Positions 43,312 through 52,597 of a stretch of 64,000 nucleotides of DNA are shown in pieces (the first letter of the stretch is position 1; the number at the start of each line of letters is the position of its first letter). The stretch comes from Bacteroidetes bacterium GWC2_46_850. Its GTDB lineage: Bacteria; Bacteroidota; Bacteroidia; Bacteroidales; Dysgonomonadaceae. The stretch is taken from the NCBI GenBank assembly GCA_001768325.1, contig MENQ01000003.1, positions 1-64,000 of the forward strand, in the 5' to 3' direction. The notes beneath the pieces were generated by a model. It ran no database searches and was not told the origin of the DNA. It was given only the letters and a program-made list of their open reading frames with translations. The position numbers and the translations under genes were made by a program.

Positions 43312-45231
43312 ATGGCAACAGCTTACAAAACACCCGGGGTCTACATTGAGGAGATATCCAAGTTTCCACCCTCTGTAGCGCAAGTAGAGACAGCCATTCC
43401 GGCCTTTGTCGGTTACACCGATAAGGCAATAGTGGATGGTGTGGATTATCACACGGAGGGAATCATCAAACCAATCAAAATTGGTTCGTTACCCGAGTAT
43501 GTGTTTTTCTTTGGAGGAGCTCCGCAACCCACAACCGTTGAAATTGAACTGAATGCCGACGATACGGTAAAAAAAGCAAAAGTGAACGGCGTGAATCTCC
43601 TGTACGATTCGGTGAGGATGTTTTACATCAATGGCGGCGGCGACTGTTTTATTGTTTCGGTAGGAGACCACAATTCGCTTGCTTCAGACGTAGATAAACA
43701 GGAACTGCTCGACGGCCTGGCTTCGCTTGAGAAAGAAGATCTGCCAACACTGCTGGTAATTCCTGAGGCTGTGCATTTGTCAGCCGCCGAAGCTGGTGAG
43801 GTGCATGCAGCCATGCTGGCGCAGTGCAACAAACTGCAGGATCGTTTTGCCGTGCTCGATATCGTAGCCGGCAATGAGGAGATCACTCCCACGACCGATC
43901 CGGTGGCAGATTTCCGGAACAATGTGGGAATGAACTTCCTGAAATATGGAGCAGCCTACTATCCCTGGATCAGGACAACTTTGCCCTTTATCGTCGATTA
44001 TGAGACCATCGTCGGAGGCACCTACACCAAAGAGGGAGCTGCCGTGGCAAACATCAAGGCATTATTTAACAGCAATCTGATTGGAAGCATTGACAACATC
44101 AGTACCGACATCGCCACACAATCGACTCTGATCGCCCCAGCACCGGGTACAATCACTAACCGGGCTACACTGGCCACTTTTGCAAATGGAATGTATGACT
44201 TCGCCAGCGCTTTCTTTAACCTGACATTGACCGACAGTGACACCAGCGACAAAAACTCGGCTGCTAGCATTCATGCCAAATTTGTGGCTGCCGGTGCCAA
44301 TTTTCACCGTTTCCTGACCATACTGTACGACTACAACCATTTCAGTCAGGCGGCAAATAGCAACGCGCCTTCACCCGGTTGGGACAATCCGCTGATCGCG
44401 GATGACTTTAACGCCGATTTCGCTCCGCTGACTTTCGTAGCACCCACGACCGACGGGAACAACATTTTTTCGGCAACCGCCACAGCAGTCAATGCTGCCC
44501 CATATTTTACCGCGCTAAACAACAAGCTGAAAAAGCTGGTTGCCGATTTTTACAATGAGTTGACTGCTTCGAGGCTAAACCGCACGGAAACGTTGCGTGA
44601 AGTGGATGGCGTTTACAGAGGCATTATCGATGCTGTTAAGGCGCAGGGTGTTGTTTTGCCACCCAGCGGAGCCGTCGCGGGTATTTATGCCATGGTAGAC
44701 GAAAACCGCGGGGTATGGAAAGCGCCCGCCAACGTGAGCATTACCGCCGTAAAAGGGCCTACAGTACTTGTGACCCATGAAGACCAGGAAAGCCTGAACA
44801 TCGATACGGAAGCCGGTAAATCGGTGAATGCCATTCGCTCCTTTACCGGAAAGGGAACGCTGATCTGGGGTGCCCGCACCCTTGCCGGGAACGACAATGA
44901 ATGGAGATATGTTCCCGTCCGCCGCTTCTTCAACATGGTGGAAGAGTCGGTGAAAAAAGCCACTGCACAGTTTGTTTTTGAGCCCAATGATGCCAACACC
45001 TGGGTGAAAGTACGGGCAATGATCGAAAACTTCCTGGTCCTGCAGTGGAGGGCCGGCGCCCTTGCCGGCGCCAAACAGGAACATGCTTTTTATGTGCGTG
45101 TCGGGCTGGGACAGACAATGACTGCCCAGGACATCCTGAACGGATATATGCATGTGGAAATAGGAATGGCTGTCGTACGGCCTGCTGAATTCATCATCCT
45201 GAAATTCTCGCACAAGATGCAGGAATCCTGA
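43312..45231 (+). CDS. eCIS contractile sheath protein
   Basis: 639 residues. N-terminal YKTPGVYIEEISKFPPSVAQVETAIPAFVGYT is the standard start of phage-tail/eCIS sheath proteins. The C-terminal domain (about 464-639) has GVWKAPANVSI, VNAIRSFTGKGTLIWGARTL, RYVPVRRFFNMVEESVKKA and LVLQWRAGALAGAKQEHAF. The middle (about 100-460) is a large, Ala/Asn-rich domain likely exposed on the sheath surface, which makes this protein longer than many eCIS sheaths. Only one sheath gene is present, whereas PVC and Afp carry three. Contraction of this sheath drives the tube. Confidence 0.96.
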   Translation: MATAYKTPGVYIEEISKFPPSVAQVETAIPAFVGYTDKAIVDGVDYHTEGIIKPIKIGSLPEYVFFFGGAPQPTTVEIELNADDTVKKAKVNGVNLLYDSVRMFYINGGGDCFIVSVGDHNSLASDVDKQELLDGLASLEKEDLPTLLVIPEAVHLSAAEAGEVHAAMLAQCNKLQDRFAVLDIVAGNEEITPTTDPVADFRNNVGMNFLKYGAAYYPWIRTTLPFIVDYETIVGGTYTKEGAAVANIKALFNSNLIGSIDNISTDIATQSTLIAPAPGTITNRATLATFANGMYDFASAFFNLTLTDSDTSDKNSAASIHAKFVAAGANFHRFLTILYDYNHFSQAANSNAPSPGWDNPLIADDFNADFAPLTFVAPTTDGNNIFSATATAVNAAPYFTALNNKLKKLVADFYNELTASRLNRTETLREVDGVYRGIIDAVKAQGVVLPPSGAVAGIYAMVDENRGVWKAPANVSITAVKGPTVLVTHEDQESLNIDTEAGKSVNAIRSFTGKGTLIWGARTLAGNDNEWRYVPVRRFFNMVEESVKKATAQFVFEPNDANTWVKVRAMIENFLVLQWRAGALAGAKQEHAFYVRVGLGQTMTAQDILNGYMHVEIGMAVVRPAEFIILKFSHKMQES

Positions 45232-45266
45232 ATAATTCAATGATTAAAAAATAAAACAGACAGATT

Positions 45267-45701
45267 ATGGCAACAACGTATCCTTTGGTTAAGTTCCACT
45301 TTCAAGTAGAATGGGGCGGTACAAAAATAGGTTTTACCGAAGTTTCGGGACTGGATGTAGAATCTGAAGTGGTGGAATACCGTGACGGCGCCAGCCGTGA
45401 ATATTCCAAATTAAAAATGCCCGGTATGCAGAAATACAGCAACATCACGCTCAAACGGGGAACCTTTAAAAGTGACAATGAGTATTTCAGCTGGTGGAAC
45501 ACCGTGCAGCTGAATACGATAGAGCGCCGTGACATCACCATTAGCCTGCTCAACGAAGAGCATGAACCGGTAGTCACCTGGAAAGTAAAAAATGCCTGGC
45601 CCACCAAAGTACAATCCACTGATTTAAAGGCCGACGGAAACGAAGTGGCCATCGAGTCGATGGAACTGGTACATGAAGGGCTCAGCATTCAAAATGAATA
45701 A
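45267..45701 (+). CDS. eCIS inner tube protein 1 (Hcp/gp19-like)
   Basis: 144 residues: MATTYPLVKFHFQVEWGG, FTEVSGLDVESEVVEYRDG, MQKYSNITLKRGTFKSDNEYFSWW, DITISLLNEEHEPVVTWKVKNAWPTKV. This is the phage-tail-tube/Hcp fold of Afp1/Pvc1-type tube proteins, which stack as hexamers to form the inner tube that carries cargo. It follows the sheath by 35 bases and is clearly paralogous to the next gene. Being first and closest to the sheath it is probably the main tube subunit. Confidence 0.95.
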   Translation: MATTYPLVKFHFQVEWGGTKIGFTEVSGLDVESEVVEYRDGASREYSKLKMPGMQKYSNITLKRGTFKSDNEYFSWWNTVQLNTIERRDITISLLNEEHEPVVTWKVKNAWPTKVQSTDLKADGNEVAIESMELVHEGLSIQNE

Positions 45702-45703
45702 AC

Positions 45704-46135
45704 ATGGCCAACTATTATCCTCCCCTGGGTTTTCATTTTAAGGTTGAAATTGCGCATATCAAGGGTGAATTTCAATTCCAGTCCGTATCAGGCCTGACCG
45801 TAGACATGGACACCGAGGAGATTGCCGAAGGGGGTGAAAACAGGTTCAAGCATAAGCTGCCCGTGCGGACAAGATACCCGAACCTGGTGCTGAAGCGCGG
45901 GCTGCTTGTGGATTCGGAGTTGATCAGATGGTGCAGGGACGCGGTGGAGAATTTCGATATCCGACCTGCCGACCTGACCATCAGTCTGCTCAACGAAGAT
46001 CACGAGCCTCTGGTAACCTGGAATGTGGTCCATGCCTGGCCTGTGAAATGGAACATGACCGATTTCAATGCCGAAGAGAGCCGAATAGCCATTGAAACCA
46101 TCGAATTGACCTATCACTATTTTAATGTGAAATAA
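45704..46135 (+). CDS. eCIS inner tube protein 2 (Pvc5/Afp5-like tube initiator)
   Basis: 143 residues, same fold as the preceding protein: MANYYPPLGFHFKVEIAHI, FQSVSGLTVDMDTEEIAEGG, YPNLVLKRGLLVDSELIRW, LTISLLNEDHEPLVTWNVVHAWPVKW. Starts two bases after tube protein 1. In Afp/PVC particles a second tube-like protein forms the first ring on the baseplate hub, and this paralogue probably does that job. The two have diverged strongly outside the common core. Confidence 0.93.
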   Translation: MANYYPPLGFHFKVEIAHIKGEFQFQSVSGLTVDMDTEEIAEGGENRFKHKLPVRTRYPNLVLKRGLLVDSELIRWCRDAVENFDIRPADLTISLLNEDHEPLVTWNVVHAWPVKWNMTDFNAEESRIAIETIELTYHYFNVK

Positions 46136-46136
46136 C

Positions 46137-46298
46137 ATGCCAATAGAGATAAAGGAATTGCACGTCCGCATCAATGTGGAAGAGCGTACTCCCGCTGCAG
46201 GTGTCGCAGGAGAGGCAACACAAGGTGAAAAGGATCAGATTATCGCAGCCTGTGTGGAACAGGTGATGGAGATTCTTTCAAAAAAAGAAGAACGATAA
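46137..46298 (+). CDS. DUF5908-like small protein of the eCIS operon
   Basis: 53 residues, MPIEIKELHVRINVEERT at the start, a helical end (QIIAACVEQVMEILSKKEER). Small proteins of this kind (DUF5908) lie between tube and LysM genes in many eCIS clusters at the Afp6/Pvc6 position. Their function is not settled. It begins one base after the tube 2 stop, and the LysM gene starts one base after its own stop, so it is certainly read with them. Easy to miss because of its size. Confidence 0.85.
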   Translation: MPIEIKELHVRINVEERTPAAGVAGEATQGEKDQIIAACVEQVMEILSKKEER

Positions 46299-46299
46299 C

Positions 46300-47016
46300 A
46301 TGAGCGGAGAACTGATAAAATTACGGATCAAAGCATATAAAGACGAACAGTTCACGGAGAAAGTGGGTGATGGTGAGTTCAAGTCGTTGCTGAATCCTGA
46401 GCAATACAAGTTCAACTACAAGATTGAACAAAACGAGGATCAGGCTCCGGGAACGAGCGCAGCCACGCCACGCTTCAACAAGGCACTACCCGAAAACCTG
46501 GAACTGGAGTTTGTCTTCGACCGCACCGGTGTGATTATCGATTACGGCAAGCCGGGAACAGCCGACGACAATGCGTTCCGCGACGAAGGAAACGGAATTA
46601 TCGACGACATCGAACAGTTCAAAAAGGTGATTTTCGATTACAACGGGGAGGAGCATAAGCCCAACTATCTGATTATTTCCTGGGGCACGCTGTTGTTCAA
46701 GGGAACCCTGTTGGAGATGGAGATTATCTTCAAGCTGTTTAAACCTGACGGGACGCCGCTGCGTGCTACGGCACGCACCAAGTTTAAGGGCTTTGTGGAA
46801 GACAATCTCCGCGTGGCAAAGGAGAACAACAGTTCTCCCGATCTGACCCACGTCAGGGAGGTGAAGGAGGGCGATACCCTGCCGCTTATGACTTTCCGGA
46901 TCTACGGTGATTCGAAATATTACCTCGAAGTAGCCAGAGTGAACCGGATTACAAACTTTCGAAAATTAAGCGTGGGACAGAAAATCTATTTCCCGCCCAT
47001 TGAAAAAACATCCTGA
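46300..47016 (+). CDS. eCIS Pvc7-like tube-initiation/hub protein with LysM domain
   Basis: 238 residues. N-terminal CIS-tube-like part (KLRIKAYKDEQFTEKVGDGE, SLLNPEQYKFNYKIEQNED, LELEFVFDRTGVI) and GTLLFKGTLLEMEIIFKLFKPDGTPLRA in the middle. From about residue 185 a LysM domain follows (VKEGDTLPLMTFRIYGDS, VGQKIYFPPI). In Afp/PVC particles Afp7/Pvc7 forms a ring between spike and tube. The LysM here probably works as a protein-contact module inside the baseplate, not for peptidoglycan binding. Confidence 0.92.
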   Translation: MSGELIKLRIKAYKDEQFTEKVGDGEFKSLLNPEQYKFNYKIEQNEDQAPGTSAATPRFNKALPENLELEFVFDRTGVIIDYGKPGTADDNAFRDEGNGIIDDIEQFKKVIFDYNGEEHKPNYLIISWGTLLFKGTLLEMEIIFKLFKPDGTPLRATARTKFKGFVEDNLRVAKENNSSPDLTHVREVKEGDTLPLMTFRIYGDSKYYLEVARVNRITNFRKLSVGQKIYFPPIEKTS

Positions 47017-47018
47017 TT

Positions 47019-48758
47019 ATGCCGGAACGAGTCATCCATACTTCGCGATCTGCCGACCTGGTCACTTTTAAGATCATTGTTGCAGGAGAGACCTTGTCGC
47101 GAGCATTTCATGTGCTCAGCGTCGATGTGGAGAAGGAGATCAACCGGATCCCCGGTGCCAGCATCCTATTGCGCGACGGAGATCCGTCCACGCAGGAGTT
47201 TGTCGTGAGCAACCAGGATCTGTTTGTTCCGGGCAAAGAAATCGAAATCAAGGCAGGGTACCATTCCGATGAAGAAACCCTCTTTAAAGGAATCGTGATC
47301 GCCCACAAACTGAAGATCCGGCCGAACAGCTCGTTTCTGATTGTGACGTGCAAGGACAAGGCAGTTAAACTCACTATTGGCCGGAAAAACAAGTATTTCT
47401 ACGACAGTACCGACAGTGAGATAATGGAAGAGATCATTGATGCTTACGGACTGCAGAAGGAGATTGAATCCACCGGCATTACCCAAAAAGAAATGGTGCA
47501 GTACAATGTGTCCGACTGGGATTTTTGCATTGCCCGGGCACAGGCTAACGGAAAAATCTGTGTGGTGGACGACGGAAAGATGATCGTCAAAAAACCAGAT
47601 ACCTCGCAACAACCATTGGAAACCGTTGCTTACGGTGCCACCCTGCTCGATTTCGACGCCGAGATGGATGCCCGTCACCAGTTTGCGAAGGTGACTACTT
47701 ACGGATGGAATGCATCAGGACAGGAATTGCTGGAAGCTGAAGCAAATGATCCGGGTGTATCACTGAACGGAAACCTTACACCCGACGATCTGGCACAGGT
47801 TATCGGTCTGGGAAACCTGGAACTGAAAAACGGAGGCACCGGCAGTACCTCATTGCAACAATGGGCAGATGCCAAGGCACTGTTTAACCGGATGGCAAAA
47901 ACCCGGGGTCGACTAAAATTCCAGGGTCTTCCGGCAGTGAAACCGGGTACCGTGCTAAAGCTGGAAGGCGTGGGCGACCGCTTCAACGGCAATGTTTTTA
48001 TCTCTGCTGTCCGTCATCAGCTCGCAGAAGGGAACTGGACGACAGATGCACAGTTCGGAATCGACCCGAAATGGTTTACCGAAACAGTAGCCACCAACGA
48101 TCTTCCGGCGGCCGGACTTACAGCTGCCGTGAATGGACTGCAAATAGGTATTGTCACACAGCTCGAGTCGGATCCTGACGGTGAAGACCGTATTCTGGTG
48201 CGGTTGCCTGTGGTGGATAACCAGGGACAAGGGATATGGGCCAGAATAGCCACGCTGGATGCCGGTGAAAACCGGGGTTCCTTTTTCAGGCCCGAGATCG
48301 GCGACGAGGTGATTGTGGGGTTTATCAATGACAACCCGAATGAAGCAGTGGTACTCGGCATGATGAACAGCAGCGCCAAACCGGCACCGCTGGCGGCATC
48401 CGACGAGAACCACGAAAAAGGTTTTGTCACCCGCAGTGAAATAAAATTCATTTTCAACGACGAAAAGAAATCGGCTACGCTGGAGACCCCCGGTGGCAAA
48501 AAAGTCACCCTCGACGACGATGCCGGCGTGATTCATTTCGAGGATGAGCACGGCAACAAGGTAGTGATCGATTCGGGTGGGATAACCCTCGACAGCCCAA
48601 AGGACATCATTTTAAAAGCAACCGGAGACATCCGGATCGAAGGGATGAACATATCGGCAAAAGCCAATGCACAGTTTAAGGCCGAAGGCTCGGCCGGCGC
48701 GGAGGTTTCTACCAGCGCGGTGGCGGTATTGAAAGGTTCAATGGTTCAAATCAACTGA
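47019..48758 (+). CDS. eCIS spike protein Pvc8-like (VgrG, gp27/gp5 fusion)
   Basis: 579 residues. The gp27-like hub (about 1-370) has VTFKIIVAGETLSRAFHVLS, EIEIKAGYHSDEETLFKGIV and NVSDWDFCIARAQANGKICV. The gp5 OB fold (about 372-455) has GIVTQLESDPDGEDRILVRL and SFFRPEIGDEVIVGFINDNP. The C-terminal stretch (about 480-579) is a short-repeat beta-helix needle (VTLDDDAGVIHFEDEHG, VVIDSGGITLDSPKDIILKA). It forms the trimeric spike on which the PAAR tip sits. No lysozyme domain is present, as in VgrG. Confidence 0.96.
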   Translation: MPERVIHTSRSADLVTFKIIVAGETLSRAFHVLSVDVEKEINRIPGASILLRDGDPSTQEFVVSNQDLFVPGKEIEIKAGYHSDEETLFKGIVIAHKLKIRPNSSFLIVTCKDKAVKLTIGRKNKYFYDSTDSEIMEEIIDAYGLQKEIESTGITQKEMVQYNVSDWDFCIARAQANGKICVVDDGKMIVKKPDTSQQPLETVAYGATLLDFDAEMDARHQFAKVTTYGWNASGQELLEAEANDPGVSLNGNLTPDDLAQVIGLGNLELKNGGTGSTSLQQWADAKALFNRMAKTRGRLKFQGLPAVKPGTVLKLEGVGDRFNGNVFISAVRHQLAEGNWTTDAQFGIDPKWFTETVATNDLPAAGLTAAVNGLQIGIVTQLESDPDGEDRILVRLPVVDNQGQGIWARIATLDAGENRGSFFRPEIGDEVIVGFINDNPNEAVVLGMMNSSAKPAPLAASDENHEKGFVTRSEIKFIFNDEKKSATLETPGGKKVTLDDDAGVIHFEDEHGNKVVIDSGGITLDSPKDIILKATGDIRIEGMNISAKANAQFKAEGSAGAEVSTSAVAVLKGSMVQIN

Positions 48759-48760
48759 AT

Positions 48761-49054
48761 ATGGGAAAACCGGCAGCACGAATTACAGATATGCACACCT
48801 GCCCGATGGTTACAGGTACGGTGCCGCACGTGGGCGGACCCGTTCTTCCGCCCGGTGACCCCACAGTGCTGATCGGCGGACTTCCGGCAGCAAGGGTGGG
48901 CGACATGGCCATCTGCATCGGACCACCCGATACCATCGCTGCAGGTTCGGCCACCGTATTGATTGGCGGAAAGCCTGCAGCACGCATGGGCGATATGACA
49001 GCACACGGCGGCACCATCGTAGCCGGTGCCCCCACAATATTGATAGGAGGTTGA
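48761..49054 (+). CDS. eCIS PAAR-domain spike tip protein (Pvc10-like)
   Basis: 97 residues of almost pure PAAR repeat: MGKPAARITDMHTCPMVTG, PTVLIGGLPAARVGDMAIC, TVLIGGKPAARMGDMTAHGG, APTILIGG. His and Cys residues (His12, Cys14, Cys52, His82 by my count) would bind the metal at the tip. It caps the gp5-like needle of the upstream protein. No effector domain is fused to it. Confidence 0.96.
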   Translation: MGKPAARITDMHTCPMVTGTVPHVGGPVLPPGDPTVLIGGLPAARVGDMAICIGPPDTIAAGSATVLIGGKPAARMGDMTAHGGTIVAGAPTILIGG

Positions 49055-49058
49055 AAAT

Positions 49059-49466
49059 ATGGAAAATCAATCGTTTCTCGGCAGGGGCTGGAGTTTTCCT
49101 CCCGAATTCAACAGTGAGTCAAAAGCGGTAAAAATGCTCGAAGACGAAGAAGACATACGTAGCAGCCTGCATATACTGTTGTCGACAAGGCCAGGTGAAC
49201 GGATCATGGTACCCGGATATGGCTGCAACCTCGACGAATTGTTGTTCAGTCCGCTCAACCTGACTACAAAGACGTATGTGGTCGATTTGATCCGTACGGC
49301 CATTCTTTATTACGAGCCACGCATCGATGCAAATAAAATAGAAATTGTCCAAACCGATGCGTTTCATGGTGTTTTACTCATCCAGATCGAATACACCATC
49401 CGGGCAACCAACTCAAGAATGAATATGGTGTATCCTTTTTACAAAGAAGAGGGAAGCGAATTATAA
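49059..49466 (+). CDS. eCIS gp25-like baseplate wedge protein (Pvc9-like)
   Basis: 135 residues: FLGRGWSFPPEFN at the start, then SLHILLSTRPGERIMVPGYG, LDELLFSPLNLTTKTYVVDLI, and LLIQIEYTIRATNSRMNMVY. This is the GPW/gp25 family. It clamps the sheath-end ring to the wedge proteins encoded next. Tightly spaced between the PAAR and gp6-like genes. Confidence 0.96.
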   Translation: MENQSFLGRGWSFPPEFNSESKAVKMLEDEEDIRSSLHILLSTRPGERIMVPGYGCNLDELLFSPLNLTTKTYVVDLIRTAILYYEPRIDANKIEIVQTDAFHGVLLIQIEYTIRATNSRMNMVYPFYKEEGSEL

Positions 49467-49477
49467 CCTGAATAGAT

Positions 49478-52400
49478 ATGGCTAACTGTGGCAAGGAAAT
49501 AGGACTGACACGCGAAGGAACCGACCAGCAGGAACGGTTTATAGAGTCTTTGAACCCCAATTCGGTAAAACTGAACGAGTTCAGCCTGAAAGAATGGATG
49601 CAGTTTGCATACCGTTTTGCAGCACATCTGAATTATTTTGGGATCCACGATGATACCGAACCCTCGGGTGACTGGCAGGAATTCTTTCAAAAGGACGATG
49701 ATCTCGAAGCGTTCCTCCAAAGTGTGGATGAAGGAGGTAACATCAAACCGCATCTGGCGCTTTACATCGCTTTCATCCGGTTGCTCGAATTTACCAAAAA
49801 CCGGTTCAATGGACTTACCCAAAGGCACCTGGATTTTTACTATCAACATATTCTTCAAATTGAAAAGCTGCCACCCACACCCGACAAAGTGCATGTACTG
49901 TTCGAGCTGGCCAAAAACTGTGTGGATGCACAAATAGGCGATGATACCGGACTCGATGGCGGAAAGGATGGCAAAGGACAAAAACGGATCTATCGTACCG
50001 ACGGTGAATTCGTAGCCAATCAGATCAAAGTGGCCCAGTTAAGAAATGTATATAACGACCACGTGAACAGTAAAATAAAAGCCGCCGAAAAAGCAGCTTC
50101 CTTCGATGGCGCGGGAGGCGATTTCCCCAATGACGATGTGAAATGGTGGCCCTTTGGTCATTATCACGCACCTGGTTACCCCGACTTGTCCGACGCAAAA
50201 GTTGGTTTTGCACTGGCCTCCGATATTTTAGCGATGAGAGAGGGAGAGCGCAATGTCCGGCTGACCGTTGAGTTTACCAGTCCACCCGTCTCGTTCCCGC
50301 TGTCCATGCTGACAGAAAATGTGGAGATCTGGTGCAGTGGGGAGAAAGGATGGCTGGGTCCGTTTGCCGTTCAGTCCCAGGTAAGCGATGAAGAGGGAAA
50401 AGCCATATATACTTCAGGACTGCATGTGACAACAAAAAAAATGACACTCGCCTTTCAGATTCCAAAGGAAGAAAAGCCTGTATCAGGTTATCAACGGGCT
50501 ATACATGGCGAAAATTTTACTGCAGGCCTACCGGTGTGTCGGGTGTTGATAAAAACAGAGAACGAGGGAGGTCACGCACTTTACCGTAGGCTGACAGAAA
50601 AAGAGGTGAAAGCAATCATCATTGATGTGGATGTACGGAGAATAGAAGGACTTGAGTTGGAAAGTGACATCGGTATACTGAATGCCACCAAGCCATTTTT
50701 CCCGTTCGGAACCAAACCGGTAAAAGGGTCCAATTTCTATATCGGCTATTCCGAACTCTTCAAAAAAAAGTGGGATACGTTTGATGTGGAGATCGACTGG
50801 AAGAATACCCCAGAGAAGATTGGGAGCTACGATGCCTTTGTCGATCTGTATTTTGCCTACCGCACCGATTACCTCTACCAGGCCAGTTCGTCGGGTTATC
50901 TCGACGGCATTTTTCGCTCTGAGAATCCCGACAATTTAATTGTTACAGACGACAGTTATTTTAAAACACTGATTGAAATCAGACACAAAGAGGAATGGAT
51001 GACATTGCCCGGTAAGTTAACGCTATTCACACCCGACGGAGATGGTTTTGCCACCCGTTTCACTGTAACAAATGCGGGTTACGAGACAGGAAAGAACGGT
51101 CCTACCCGCCTGTCGCTCGACCAGTCATTCCTGCATGAACTTTTTCCGCGGATCTATGCACTTGCCCTGGCCAGTGAAGAGAAAACGGCTTTGATACCCA
51201 ATGAGCCCTACACCCCCCTGGTGGAGACCATCCGACTGAATTATACTGCCACAGCTGCTTTCAACCCGACAGCAAACGAACAGGATTACAGGAACAACAC
51301 CCTTCAACTATTCCATGAACATCCTTTTGGACAGTCGGAGGAACATCCGTTTCTGAAAAATCAGCTCTCTTTTTTAAGTGAAGCCGACAAAAAGATCTAT
51401 CCGGTGCCTACCTATTGCAAGGGCGGAGAACTGTATATCGGTTTGGAAAATGTACTGCCCCAACAGCAGGTTTCCTTACTGGTGCAGGTGCTGGAAGGAA
51501 GTGAGAATCCGGAAGCGGACACATTCACCGGAAAACAGAAAGCAGCATGGTCGGTATTATTTCACAATGAATGGAGGCCTTTGGATTCAGCGCATATGAT
51601 CATCAATGAAACCGATAATTTCCTAAAATCGGGTATTGTCCGGTTTTCTCTTCCCAAAGGAACAAGCAGCGATGGTACACGATTACCCACAGGGCTGGTG
51701 TGGGTGAAAGCCCAAATCCATAAGAATTACGATGCGGTTTGTAAAACCATTGCCATTCATGCCCAGGCTGTGCAAGCCCGGTTTACAGATAACGGGAACG
51801 AGCTGTCGCACCTCGAAAAGGGATTGGAAGCAGGGAGTATTTCAAAGCTCCTGCAGCGGATCTCCACAGTGAAGGGGATATCTCAGCCTTTCAGCTCCTT
51901 TGGCGGTATCCCCCGGGAAACGGACGTTCATTACTATCGGCGGGTAAGTGAACGCCTGAGGCACAAGAACAGAGCCATCACCCTCTGGGATTACGAACAT
52001 ATCGTGTTGCAGCAATTCCCCGAAATACACAAGGTGAAATGTCTGAACCATACCTCCGAGAGCTCTTTTTTGTCGCCGGGAGATGTGATGGTGATCGTCA
52101 TTCCCGACATTGTGAACAAAAACGTGTTTGATATTTACCAGCCACGGGTAAGCAAGGCGTTACTGAATCAGGTACAGCAGTACATCAATCGGCTCAATTC
52201 TTTTCATGTAAATGCCATGGTACGGAATCCCGACTATGAAGAAGTAACGGTATCACTAAAGGTGAAATTTTACGATGGATACGACGAAAGTTTCTACAAG
52301 AAACAACTGAACGAAGATATTACACGCCTTTTGTCGCCCTGGGCTTTTGAAAGGAGCGCTGAAATCAGGTTTGGTGTTACCCTGCACCGGAGCACGGTAA

Positions 52401-52597
52401 TCAACTGGATTGAAAAGCTGGGTTATGTCGATTATGTGGCAGAGGTAAAACTGCAGAAAGGTGGGGAAACAAGCACAAAAAGTGTGTCCCCCGAAAGTCC
52501 GAAAGCCATCCTTGTATCGGCCAGGCAACACCAGATTGACACCGATATCAAAAGTTGCACCGTACAAACAGAAACAAAAGAAACATGCCAGAGCTGA
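49478..52597 (+). CDS. eCIS baseplate wedge protein, gp6/baseplate-J-like (Pvc11-like)
   Basis: 1039 residues. Start CGKEIGLTREGTDQQERFIES, then LKEWMQFAYRFAAHLNYFGI; a long middle part of beta-rich insertions; and the conserved core at about 800-1000: QPFSSFGGIPRETDVHYYRR, ALTLWDYE-like (AITLWDYEHIVLQQFPEIHK), VMVIVIPDIV and LNSFHVNAMVRNPDYEEVTV. It forms the baseplate ring with the next protein. Size is at the upper end because of the insertions, which in AlgoCIS-type particles form cage-like structures. The last 13 bases overlap the next gene. Confidence 0.94.
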   Translation: MANCGKEIGLTREGTDQQERFIESLNPNSVKLNEFSLKEWMQFAYRFAAHLNYFGIHDDTEPSGDWQEFFQKDDDLEAFLQSVDEGGNIKPHLALYIAFIRLLEFTKNRFNGLTQRHLDFYYQHILQIEKLPPTPDKVHVLFELAKNCVDAQIGDDTGLDGGKDGKGQKRIYRTDGEFVANQIKVAQLRNVYNDHVNSKIKAAEKAASFDGAGGDFPNDDVKWWPFGHYHAPGYPDLSDAKVGFALASDILAMREGERNVRLTVEFTSPPVSFPLSMLTENVEIWCSGEKGWLGPFAVQSQVSDEEGKAIYTSGLHVTTKKMTLAFQIPKEEKPVSGYQRAIHGENFTAGLPVCRVLIKTENEGGHALYRRLTEKEVKAIIIDVDVRRIEGLELESDIGILNATKPFFPFGTKPVKGSNFYIGYSELFKKKWDTFDVEIDWKNTPEKIGSYDAFVDLYFAYRTDYLYQASSSGYLDGIFRSENPDNLIVTDDSYFKTLIEIRHKEEWMTLPGKLTLFTPDGDGFATRFTVTNAGYETGKNGPTRLSLDQSFLHELFPRIYALALASEEKTALIPNEPYTPLVETIRLNYTATAAFNPTANEQDYRNNTLQLFHEHPFGQSEEHPFLKNQLSFLSEADKKIYPVPTYCKGGELYIGLENVLPQQQVSLLVQVLEGSENPEADTFTGKQKAAWSVLFHNEWRPLDSAHMIINETDNFLKSGIVRFSLPKGTSSDGTRLPTGLVWVKAQIHKNYDAVCKTIAIHAQAVQARFTDNGNELSHLEKGLEAGSISKLLQRISTVKGISQPFSSFGGIPRETDVHYYRRVSERLRHKNRAITLWDYEHIVLQQFPEIHKVKCLNHTSESSFLSPGDVMVIVIPDIVNKNVFDIYQPRVSKALLNQVQQYINRLNSFHVNAMVRNPDYEEVTVSLKVKFYDGYDESFYKKQLNEDITRLLSPWAFERSAEIRFGVTLHRSTVINWIEKLGYVDYVAEVKLQKGGETSTKSVSPESPKAILVSARQHQIDTDIKSCTVQTETKETCQS

